Origin: Brachionus rotundiformis
Lineage: Eukaryota > Rotifera > Eurotatoria > Ploima > Brachionidae
Direction: 5' to 3'
DNA: 64,000 nt
Assembly (NCBI GenBank): GCA_016802295.1
Contig: JAESIW010000200.1
Coordinates: 3,841,292 to 3,905,291 of the forward strand
Positions 12,043-23,400 of this stretch are shown here, one piece after another; positions within the stretch are counted from its first letter, which is position 1; the number at the start of each line of letters is the position of its first letter. Made by a program: the position numbers and the translations under genes. The notes under the pieces are model-generated. The model made no database searches, was not told where the DNA came from, and worked only from the letters and a program-made list of their open reading frames with translations.

Positions 12043-15000
12043 TTTTCTTCAGGGCTATATTGGATTTAATTTTTGCTAATTAATACTAGTATCCTAAATT
12101 AGATTTAAAGCTCCTTTATTTGATATTGGATTTCGAAAATTTATATTAAAAAAACCTACTCAGCTTAGTTAAAAACATCCTACGGAAAATAAATGAAAAC
12201 ATCGGATGTTTTTAGAGCTTTAAGGTTTAGTTACTTGATTAATTACAAGTTAACAAAACATGATTTATGATTCATCTGAGAACAAGAAACTCAAAGCTTT
12301 TTTCGCAGCAATCCCCAATTTGGATAGAAAAATTTACACAATCAAAGATAACCGGAAGGTTTCAGATATCTTGTGAGAAAAAAATATATTTTTGCTTATT
12401 TGGAGCAATTATTTACCTAATTAAAAAATAAAAATAAAAATTTAACTAGTTATATATCAAATAGAAATTATTTGTCCCTAACTGGGCTTATTCGTCTAAT
12501 ATGTTAAAGATCATGATTGATTGAAAACCAAGAAAAGAACTCGTCTTTTGGCTTAATGTTTAATTTTTAATTTCAAATGTCATTTTTTTATTTATTAATA
12601 AAAAACAAATATCAAAAATGAGACAATAAAAAATAAACTTAGTCCCTAAAAGATTGTCCGCAAATGATAACTCAAAATTTTGTTCTGTGACCTTTTGTCT
12701 TGGACACTAAACTTGGTTTAAAGTTAAGCCAAAAATGAATTTTATTCTTAGACATTTCACTAGCTTAAATAGTGGGTTCAGTGTTGATTATTTTGCCAAG
12801 TAACAAAGACATCAATACTTATAACAATAAATTAAGATGAAAAACAATAAAAGGCACTATAGACTCTAGAATTCAAGATTTTACATTAAGTTTTTCGAGC
12901 AGCCAAAATTAGAAACTTCAATTATTCAACAAGCAAAATTTTAAGAAATTAAAAAAATTTTTTTTTCTTCACCTAACACTAGAATTATTTATTTTTTTCA
13001 ATTAATTCAAAAAATTGTTTTTCTGAGAAAACTTAAAAAACAAATATTTTATTTTTGCTTCAATTGAAATAGCTTTGTTTAGGTAATAAAACATGAAGTT
13101 TTAGATTAGTATAACACATTTTAAATTGGTGGTGTTTGGTTTAAAAATTAAAAAATAAAATACAGCTTGGATTTTATATTAAAAGTCAATCGACAGGAAA
13201 CTAACATACTTTAATTTGTTGATTAACTCACTAAATTTTTTTTATATCAGAAAAAAAACAAAATTATCAAATTGAAATTAATCTATAACATTTGATTAAG
13301 TTTCCAAATTAAACTAATCCTTCCGACACAATGAATACTTGTGTAATTGAATTCAGAAAGCTAATTGAAATATTTAAAAATAATTGAATATAAAATAATA
13401 AAATTTTTAAGTAATATTTTTAATTATCAATTAATCATTTATTAGATTTTTGAAAATTTGATGTCAAAAATATTAGTCTAATTGTATGATTTGAGGATTT
13501 GGTTTTAATTCAAGCAAATATGAATTAAATAAATCCTATCCAACAAGCTCAAAACGTTATATTATGACCATTTATGGTTTTAATTTGAACCATTTTTTTA
13601 AATTTAGTTTAATTTAAATATATTCATGAATACCTGATTTTATCCACCTTCATTCGATTCAAATTTAGGCATTCACAAACTCCTAATTGTTTTTAAAATT
13701 ATTTTAATAACAGTATTTTGGCATTGTTTAAAAGCTAATTGCAGGTTACATTAAAAACAAACGCTGGATATTTAAAAAAAAAATTATTATATCATGTTAT
13801 TATTTTCATATTTCGTGCTATAAAAATATATATACCTTTTGGGCTTATATTTAGCAGTTTTCTGAAAAACCAAACAAAAAAAACTAAAATTTGAATAAAA
13901 ATTTATTTATTGACTTGATTAAAATAGGTAGGAGATAAAGATATATTATTATAGAAATTATAAATTTTTGATTACAGTCTTTAGGGGGCTGAATTATTTA
14001 AATTTCAAATTTTTTAAATATCAATTGAATCGAATTTCAAATAAATTAAGAAAAAAATTAGAACTTTTTATATTTTGCTTTATTAAAATTTTAATTTAAT
14101 AAATAAAAGAATCACCAAAACTTCAATTCTTGCTTTAACCGAATCTTTCTCAAGAAAAATACGCGCTTGTACTTGATAATAGTTATATAATTTCAAGTGA
14201 GAATTTTTTTTTCGTTAATAAAACAAAAACATAGATTAGAAAACAAAAAAATAATTAAGCATTTTATAGGCCTCTTTTGGAAATAAAAGATTCAAGTTGG
14301 TGAACAGCACTTGAATAAATTTCCAAAAATTAATCTAAAAAATTAATTTTAACTTCATTTTATTTTTCTTGCTATTAAGCATAAGAGATCTCAAGTATTA
14401 GTAAATAATTTTGCAAAAAAATATATTTTTTTAAACAATAATTAGCCAGAATGATGCATTGTCATCCAAATTTGGTGTCAAAATTTAAGCTTGAAGTGAT
14501 CAAAGTTTAATAATTTTGTGTTCAAATAAGTAAAATTTGTTTCGATGGCCCGACGTCTAAATAACAAAATCAAAACTAATAAAGATAAAAAAAATAATTT
14601 CAACATTTTTTATTCATTTAAGCTCAACAGATTGACATTTTGAATATCCTATGTGTGAAAAAATAAAAAAAAATTTTAGTTCAACTTTATTTAATTAGTT
14701 TATCAAAATGAAATAATCTTCAAATTAAATTTCAAAATAACTTGATAATTTATCGGTTGGTTAGGCCACTAATACCCGAGGTAAAATGGTAACCTAAATC
14801 TTTGAAATCAAAATTGCCTGCCAACTTTTGGCTATTCGATTAAAATTAATGGAAACTTAACCTATATTTTAAGTAAAAAGCCAAGACCTGATTTAAAGTC
14901 AAATATACACACAACAAAAAAATACTTATTATTGATAGTATAAAAATGGAATTTAAAAGCACGCGAAAATTAACTAAAACCAATAGATCATTTATGCATG

Positions 15001-16159
15001 TAAAAGGAGAGCTTAATATTTGCTTCAAAAAAATGTCCAATTCAGAGCAAATCTCATCAAGCACGACATTTAATTAGAATTTTTGTTGTTGTTTAATATG
15101 AAAATAAATAATTCTTTGTATGCTAGCTAGGTTTCCGTTTGGCGACTGAATTGCGGACACTCGAGCTTCGGCTAATAAAGCCTGTCACGAAATTTCAAAT
15201 ATTTAACTTCTTAAATTATTTCGGTGTTATTTTTTAGTTGTACAAATGTCTTTTTTGTTTGCTTTGGTATTTTGTTCTAGGATAAAATGTCAATAACACA
15301 AAAAAAAATAACAAAAAATAATAATCTTTTTTTTTAGTTTAATCACATCTGATCTTGATCAATCAAAGTTGATAGCTATCAACTGCGGACAAATTTGATG
15401 CACCATTGTCACTTATACGCTTGAGCAATCACGCTTCTGGTCAATCGGATAAAAAGCGTATGCTCAGCTGTTTTGGATTGTTCACGGCTCAGAACCAGTC
15501 CAATTTATTTATCTGTGATCAAGTGGGCTTGAATTGAAGGGACTAGAGTTGGTCTAAGATTGTAAATAGATAAGTGAACTAAGTGCAAAATGCGCATGAT
15601 TGAATTTGTTCAATAAGCGAGAACTCTCTCAGATAGTTAAATGAGTATTTTTGCACTAGGAATTTAGTGGCTCTTATCAAATTAATTTGGCTTGATTGAA
15701 TTTCGACTTGATAAGCTAAGTGTGATTTTAAGATCAAAATTCACTTAGGCCATCTCCAGGATATGAAAAAATTCGAATGCCTGCAAGGTCAAATGTATAT
15801 TCTCTGGCCCAAGGGCTTCCAATCAACAGCTTGTTCGCTTATTCGAACAATTGTTTTTCTAACATACTTTCTAAATTAGGGTTCAAGTGAAAAATTAATT
15901 AAAATTTTATTCATTTAAATTTGCTCAAAAGTGCTTTATAAACTGTTCCAATAAGTTCTTATTTGTCTATTTTTGTTAATTTATTTTGATTCTTAGAATC
16001 AGAATAAGTGATTAGCCGTGATATGGAATATAAGTATTTTCTAGAGCGTCTTACAAGCTGGCATATAAATATCTTAGATGCTTATTTCAGTAGCACTCCT
16101 GTCAAATAATTAGAAAAAAATACATCTTTAAGTTAAATTATGTAATTGGTAAATGGAAA

Positions 16160-16345
16160 GCTAGACTTGGCTACTGAAGCCGCACAATCTTGTGGAGCAT
16201 AGGTTCATTAATTCTGATTTCCACTCAAGTCGATCTTCCAGATTTACTCTTGCTTCTCTCCATGTAATGTCCATATCGGCAGCTATTTCATGACTGTTGA
16301 CCTCCATGCTACCCATGGTCTTCCTGCCTTACGTCGATCTTTGGG
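16160..16345 (-). mobile_element. non-LTR retrotransposon remnant (extreme C-terminus)
   Basis: Read on the minus strand with one or two frame changes, it gives AGRPWVAWRSTV and then DITWREARVNLEDRLEWKS ending LCSTR. This matches the terminal 'GRPxxTWRRxxE...TWxEAxxxAQDRxxWRxLVxxLCSTR' block of LINE endonuclease-RT proteins. It is truncated and frameshifted, hence non-functional. It belongs to the same protein region family as the scraps at 2430, 19195 and 47031. Confidence 0.7.
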
Positions 16346-16353
16346 TGTTCATT

Positions 16354-17215
16354 CATTTTACCGGATATAAGGAAGTTCGCTCATCAAACTATTTGAATTT
16401 TTCATTCAAAAAAGTGACTTTTTTCTTTTCATGAATTTAAATAAATGATTCAAATAAAAGATAATTTCTGATTGAGCTCTGGATATAATTATGAGATAAG
16501 GATATCGAGTAATAAATTGAAATTAAATTTAGAAAGGGTTTGAAAAGGCCAAGGAATGGCCTCTCAAAGGAGCAGACTTATAAATAAATTTTTATGAAGG
16601 ATTTATGTTAAAATCAGACAGCTGCCCAGGCTAAATATAGCCATGTTCCGCTAGTCATTTGTAGCTTTATTATTACTCTTTTATAAGTACAAATGTAAAT
16701 TAAACTTGATTTATTAATCAGCTTGGCGCATCATATGGAAGTTTAAAGACCTATATTGTAGCAGTGGTCTGGATAATTCCAATATTGTCCGGACAATATT
16801 TTTTAATAGCTTATTTAATAAAGTAGGATTGGATTTAAGTAATTTATCTTTTCTTATCAATGAAATTTTGACAGAAGAATTAATATGGATAATAGAAATC
16901 TAAAAAAAGCTTAATTTATTAAGGTTAAAAGAAATAGTAAGTTTAATATTGTTTGATTATTGGATTTGAATTGTCCACTCTTGTTACTGGTCAAGTGCTC
17001 TAGGTAGGGGAGTTTTGAATTCAGGAGATATTGGGCTGTCGACAAAGGCGCAAGAAAACTCTAATTTGTGCTCTTTAGAAGGACTATGTGGAGGACATTT
17101 TTATTAAGTGTAGGGTATTTCATCAAATATAAGAAAGTTCGCTCATCAAAGTGTTTCTTTTAATCGAAAATTTTTCATTCAATCAAAAAGTGATTATTTT
17201 CTTTTCTATTATAGG
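16354..17215. repeat. dispersed direct repeat pair (~90 bp units)
   Basis: A segment near 16360-16435 and one near 17125-17215 share ATAAG(A/G)AAGTTCGCTCATCAAA, then a TTTTTCATTCA block and an AAAGTGA(C/T)T block followed by TTTTCTTTTC. Both copies lie in the same orientation about 770 bp apart. They may be pieces of the 3' region of a retroelement, given the LINE scrap that ends beside the first copy. Confidence 0.6.
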
Positions 17216-18200
17216 CAAGGAAAATGCATTTTTTACATCAAGCATAATTGATGAATTTTCTTCTTTTGACTGATGATTTAAACCAAGTTTCTTCTATTTG
17301 TGGAAAAATGGTATCATTTACTTTCTGAAAATGTTTTCAAAAACATAGTGTTTCATCAAAGCCCGGCTACTAAGGCCCTACAGAGATAATTAAAAAAATT
17401 TATTAAGACAATTAAATAGATAATTAAATTTTATTTATTGACAAGTAAAATTTGGATTAGGATGTTGTTATGGTAACGAGTATTTGACAGTTTGGCGGGT
17501 TCGAGAGTTCGCAGGAATAATAGCTCATAAATTATTATTATTAATTGCTGAACTCGGAGTGACCTTTATTTTGGTAGACTTGACCACGCCTTGTATGCAC
17601 ACAAAGCATGTATTCAACAACATTGATAAGTATAGCCTAAAAAAACATTCTTTGTATAAATCCAAAGTAAATAAGACAATCTAGAACACGGCCATGCATC
17701 CAATTAGAAACAATCCAAAACATTCATTGGTCATTTTTAAATCGATTTTAGATCAATATTTTTATACAAATCTTGAACAATTTATGTAGAACAAATTTTC
17801 TGTATTATTTTAGTCCGGGGCTAGCAACTATTTCGCATTTAACTTTATTTTTTTAGTCTAGTTAATTAGAAACAAACATAAAATCGATATTTTCTTCATT
17901 ATTATTGATGCATAACTCCACCCATGTTTGACCGCCCGTCTCACCACCATTTTTATAGTTGTATCTTGATCACGTTCAAAATAATAAATTAACATTGGTC
18001 AATTAGATTTATGTATATATAGTATGGCTTAGTTGATAATGGTGGCCAGTTTTTTTCAATTCATTTTTCTTCATTTTTTTTTATCGTTAACAAAAAATAA
18101 AATTTTGGAATTTTTTTAATAAAAATTTTTTGTCAGAAAGAGTCAATAAGCGAATAGATTAGTGTCAAGTGATGACTGTGGTTGATGATGATGATTGTTC

Positions 18201-18442
18201 ATCACCGGGTCTACACTTGCCACTAATCTCGCTTTCAAATGCCATCCAGTTCAAACAGCAGCAGCATCTATCCAGGCTTATGCTCAGCTGGTGAGGTGAC
18301 ACGCGGCGAATATAGCTAGCTTCATATCACCGGGTAACACACTCACCTTTGGAGTATAATCGTAGTCAGCGTTGGTTTTGGTCCTGATGTTCGTTGAGCA
18401 AGTGTAGCCTGTGTTATGTGGATAAGTCGGTCATCACCGGGT
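18201..18442 (+). repeat. three spaced copies of an ATCACCGGGT motif
   Basis: ATCACCGGGT occurs at 18201-18210, 18326-18335 and 18433-18442. Each copy is followed by a similar 'nnACAC(T/)n(T/C)TGCC or CTCACC' tail, so the shared unit is about 22 nt. The copies sit in a GC-richer island inside AT-rich DNA. The function is unknown; regulatory sites or the relic of a repeat are both possible. Confidence 0.55.
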
Positions 18443-18564
18443 TTTCACACTTGCCAAACGATATCAAGCTTTTCCTCCTTTTACTTTTTTATTTGTTTTG
18501 TATTCTTAAATTTTAATAAAATAAAATTTTCAAAACTCATATTTTTCTTTAATTTTATTAATAA

Positions 18565-18645
18565 CATGATTAGGTATCAGGAAGCCATTTTGAAATTCTA
18601 ACCGATATATCCCGGTCCGAATCTACTAGAGCTAAGCAACCATAC
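18565..18645 (+). pseudogene. possible degenerate 5S rRNA-like sequence
   Basis: The order GCCAT ... TTGAAA ... ACCG ... CCCGGTCCGAATC ... GAGCTAAGCAAC resembles the first half of metazoan 5S rRNA, 'GCCATACC..TTGAA..CCGGTTCTCGTCCGATC..GAAGTTAAGCAACG'. The second half, with its internal promoter C box and closing stem, is not recognisable. If the match is real, this is a decayed 5S copy or a 5S-derived SINE head. Chance similarity cannot be excluded. Confidence 0.25.
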
Positions 18646-19194
18646 ATATAACTCTTTAATATATCCTCTATTGTGGTAATAATCTTGGTATTTATCCTTC
18701 AACCTGTACTCCTCAAACCTTAATTGTTATTAACTTGTCTAAGAATTTATTCCATATCCAGTTAGTTAAGTTGTCATGGTACTTAATCAATTTAAGACAT
18801 TGACCATCATCTATGCCCAAACATCATTAAATTGGCTTCTAGTTCCAATAAAAACCTAACTATAATTAAAAATTTTAAAGACTTAGCTATGTCTTTAAAC
18901 CATCTAACCCATACAAAGTTGATATTTATTGATTTTATGCTTAGCATGTGTCTTTTGAAAAAGCTTTGGAAAAACATTGGTTAAATATTTCTACAGTCAA
19001 AAATAGTCAAAATATTCCAAAGCCTTTTGCTAGAAATTAGTATAAAAATTGAAAAAAAAATTGAATGTAATAGTCAGATTTTTTGCCAAGAACATAAATG
19101 TAAAACCCAGTTTTAGTATTCACACGAAACCCAAAATTAATAAAGTCTACCATCATACTACATTAATATAATTAAAAAAAGTTTAGTAGAAACT

Positions 19195-19380
19195 AAACTG
19201 ATGTACGGAAGTGAATGCTAGATATTGCCTGAGTCTGATGGAAAAAGCCCAAATACCTTTCAAATTGGAGGTCTAAGGAGGACACTTGGGATCTTTTGGT
19301 TTGAGATAGTGTAAATCAAATTTAGTGGACATCAAAAGTAATCACCTTATGCTCTTCAAGAAGCGTAAAGGAGAAAAATG
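19195..19380 (+). mobile_element. non-LTR retrotransposon remnant (RT C-terminal region)
   Basis: The plus-strand frame reads LMYGSEC, a stop, then ILPESDGKSPNTFQIGGLRR and TLGIFWFEIV. This matches the LINE block 'LLYGSExWxLxxxxxxKLxxFxxxCLRRILGIxW'. A stop replaces the usual Trp and no further frame is preserved. Only a short fragment remains. Confidence 0.75.
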
Positions 19381-20441
19381 ACATAATTAATAGATAATTT
19401 TTTTTTAGTTTTAGAATTCATTTTTATATTTTTGATAAAATCATTATATTATAGTGCTAAATTCTAATTTTAAATAGAATCATTTATTTAGTTTTTTATT
19501 AATTCAAGAAAATCAAGCGTATAAATTAAATTGATGTTATTATGAAATTTGTTGGTTCATATTTTCAAAATTGGTCAAATAAAGCTGAAGCAAAAACAAA
19601 AACATTTTGGATTTTATCCAAGACTAATTATGCGTCGGTCAAATTAAAAATCTATCGAACTTTTACAAAAATTTTTTTAGGGTCTTTAGTTTTGAAACTC
19701 TCGAGTATGTCTAAAATAATAATTGATAAAAAACACTTAACAAAAGATCTAAAACACTTTCTTTTTAAATTTTGTCTTAATAATATACTTTTAAGTTTTA
19801 ATGTCGATTATTTTTCGTAAAAATTTAACATGTCTTACTAAAAAGTTTAATGAATTAGATTAAAAAAAGTTAATATTTAACCAAATAAAATTCGAGTCTG
19901 ATATATAAAATCTCACATAATGATTTTTCATTAAAGTAATGTGAAAAGCGCTATGAACAGAAACCATATTTTCACTAGTTTAAAACTAGTTAAGTTAATC
20001 AAGATTTAATATAACCAAAGCGAATAATTTTAAATATAAATTATTTAAGCTAATTTTAAGACTTGAAAAACCTTAGATAAAAATAATAAAATTTATTGAT
20101 TGGATTCTTCGGTCGCCTTCTTGACCCTAATCCTCCGCATTCAGTAATAATAAATAAACATTGTAAGCATTTACGGCTTCTTGATTTTATAAACAAGCAA
20201 ATAAACCAAATTAAATAACTTAATAAAACTAAATAGAATTTTTTTTCTTTATTGATTAAAAAAATTTTAATTTAAGATTCGATTTTAGAAATCTGTATAT
20301 ATATCTTGTTTTATATTTTTTAAAATAATGTTTAACACAAAATGGAATCGACCAACAAAAAAATTTAAAAAGTCTTAAATATTAAGTATGGTAAACGAGA
20401 AAAAGTTTTACATTCAATATGATATTTTATCAATACTATTC

Positions 20442-23400
20442 TTAATTGATTTCCATTGAAACTGCTTCATTGGAGTCTTTAGCATCGCGTTGAATTGATT
20501 CGAACATGTTGGCAAGCTCTGGTGTTGCTCTTATGTTGGCCAAAAAGTCTCGGATCATCGGATTCTTTTCCGCATCAGTAATGTTTAGCAACGCAACAAA
20601 TGCTCTTAGTGCAGAGCGCTTCAGCTCATCTGTCTTTTCATATTCTTGTTTCACAGCGTTGCTCTTCACTTTTTGTAAACATGTATTTACCAATGGTTCA
20701 ATCAAACGATCAAGACCTAAAAAAATTATATTCTTACCAGAATAAGATATTTATATTTAATTTTTACGTTGTAACAAAGCATTGGGACACAAAGTCGATA
20801 GACGAACAAGCATCAAATAAGTCAACATTTTGATATCATAGTGATCTTTGAGTCCATCTTCTACATGATTTAGGAATTCGAATATGTCAATTCTGTCCAA
20901 ACAAGAGTCCAATAAAGTGTACATGGTTTCGAAAGCCGCTTTTCTCAAATCTAATCCATCATCAACTGTGTGCTTGAAAGGACCCATTTCAACTTCTCTG
21001 ATGAGCTCCTTGCGAACTTTGGTCTCATTGTAAAGGTACTGAATAAGGGTCGAATGTTGCACATCAGCTCCATCAACATTCATTCCCTCTTCGTTTAATC
21101 TGCTCATGGTAATCAAATCTCTGACCAATGCTGGTTTGTTATGCGCTGCTGAATTAAATGTCACCAAGGCCACTCGTCTTACATTTATGTCTGTATCCTT
21201 CAAGGTATTTAAAAACTTTCCCAAGTAAGTTTTGAGATATAAATCAATCGGTTGAGGCTTTTAATTAAATAAAATTAAAAAAAAATTTATTTAAGTTATT
21301 TATTTTTACTTGATCAGTGATCGTAAATTTGATTGCAGTTACCACTGTAGCTCTTGCCAAAGCGGATTCAGATTTTAGATATTTCTCCAAAGTTATGATT
21401 AGATTCTCTGGGTCAAGTAAAGTCAATTTTCCAAGGCATTCAGCCACAACATTCCTAGTTCCTTCTTCACCACATTCACAATGTTTTATCAAAACATTCC
21501 ATATGTCATTGATGTAAGGCTTCAAAACTTCCAAACCTTTTTCCTGACTACTCTGATAACTAATTATCTCTTTCAATGAATTAAACAATAAATATTGCCG
21601 CTTGGAGTTGGCGTTTATTTCTTTTAGGATAAAAGGAATGTATTTTTGTAAATTTCCCAAGCTTAGATAGCCCAAAGCGTAAGAAGCAGCTGATTTAACT
21701 TCTTCCAATGGAGATGAAAATGAATCTAAAATAACCAGTTCAAGATCTGCATGACGGCTTAGCTCACTTAAAAATAAAAAAAATAACTTAAAAACTATTT
21801 TTTTTCTGTAAATTGTAATTTACATATATTTTCCGGTTTCGCCTAGACACAACAGGGCTAATAGTCGAACCGAATCACGTGACTTTGGATCCTTTATATC
21901 CTGAATGAATTTTTTTATAACCATTTGTCCTTCTTCCTGGTTAGTCACTGTAAGTGCGGCAACGCATTTGGCTATTGAGTAAAAAGCTTGTTTATGAACA
22001 GCCAAATTGCTGCTTTCATAAGCACCATGACCATTTGCTGGTTGTGTAGTCAAACTTTGCTCTCTAATAGGTTTAATGAGCATCTTTATAAGATAATAAT
22101 TAAATTTCATGATTTACTTTTACTAATTTTTAAATATTTACCGTAACCAAGTCTTGGTAATTAAGTCCAGGTTGTTTATGCTTTACCAGAGAAATAAAAA
22201 ATTCGATTGTTTGCTCAAGAGCTAAGCCTTGCAATAATGGAGATTGAATCAACTGCAGCGATTGAACTAAAATATCTTTTGATATTAAACTGGGGCCGTG
22301 TTTTAAGCAGATAAGAGTAGACATTTTCAAAGCAACCTTTAAGTAAAATTTAAATTATCTATTAATTATTTAAATAAAAAAAGTACGTATGAAATATGAA
22401 GGTCATTCTCGGACAAAAGTGCCGGTAGTTCAACAATCACAAATTTCTTAAGATCATCAATAGTTATGAATTGATTATAATTATTGTAAATAGATAATAA
22501 AGCATTTATTGATGAGAGTTTAAGAGTTCGATAGTTTTTTCTCAAAAAGGAAGCCAATAATGGCAATGCTTCCGGTAAAATAACATTCAAGTCCACTTTA
22601 CTTGGAGATCTTAAAAATTAATGATATCAGAATTTTTATTAGAATTAAGTTTGAAATTAATTAAATTACTCTGCAATAATATTAATGGCTTTTACAGTAG
22701 TTAAGCGAGTTATTTCGTTTTTTAAACGCTCAACTAAAATTGGCCAACATAAATTTAAATCTTTGCCAATCATGTCTCCAAGATTGCAAATTATTTGAGC
22801 CCTTGACAATAAAAGATAATTGATATTTTTAAATTTCTGTTTCAAATTAATTATTAAATTTAAATAAAATAATTTTTTTTAATTTTAGACTTTTAATAAA
22901 TAACTTGAAGAAAAATTTCAGTAAAATTTTAATCGCTAATTTTTATGGATGTGATCGGTTATGTGACCATTAATGGTGTCTTATTATGTGACCAGCGATT
23001 ATATGACCAGACTTACTTCTTCTAACCAGTTACAAGTAAAATATCCTGGTCACCAAAATAATTAAATAATTAAATAATATAATTAAATTAAATTAAAAAA
23101 TTAAATTTTTTTATATAATTTTCTTGAAATTTGTGGAAAAGAGATAAAAATAGTGATAAAAATAGCAATAGTGAATCGAAGTTCGTGGCGATGTAATAAT
23201 TAAACAATTATAAGTTGGTTCTCTTTGACTTAAATTTGGTCTTGTCTAATTTTAAGATTAAACTAAGACTAGATTAAAATATTTTTTTTCATTAAACTAT
23301 TATTAATTCGATTATAATAAAAATATAACCTTTTTTTACCATACTTGTCACAAAAAAATTTTTTTTGGCCACACTTTATATTAGATGACTGTTTGACGTA

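Larger units (their letters stand above)
5811..20441. other. 14.6-kb gene-poor AT-rich region
   Basis: No exon of a recognisable gene family was found on either strand. The region holds two LINE scraps (16160-16345 and 19195-19380), a dispersed repeat pair at about 16354-16435 and 17120-17215, and a short CT microsatellite near 12028. It also has GC-richer islands at 6070-6140, 15360-15540 and 18180-18640. The open frames at 14846-15064 and 17484-17684 have no family resemblance and look like chance. It could contain distal regulatory DNA for the filament gene, whose start faces it. Confidence 0.65.

Noticed and set aside
14846..15064. 72-codon minus-strand ORF with hydrophobic segments
   Set aside because: Composition fits random AT-rich translation; no upstream exon or homology seen.
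17490..17510. GGGTTCGAGAG as a tRNA T-arm
   Set aside because: No acceptor stem, D-arm or anticodon arm could be folded around it; no tRNA gene was found in the window.
17484..17684. 66-codon plus-strand ORF
   Set aside because: No family resemblance; codon use is not like the neighbouring real exons.
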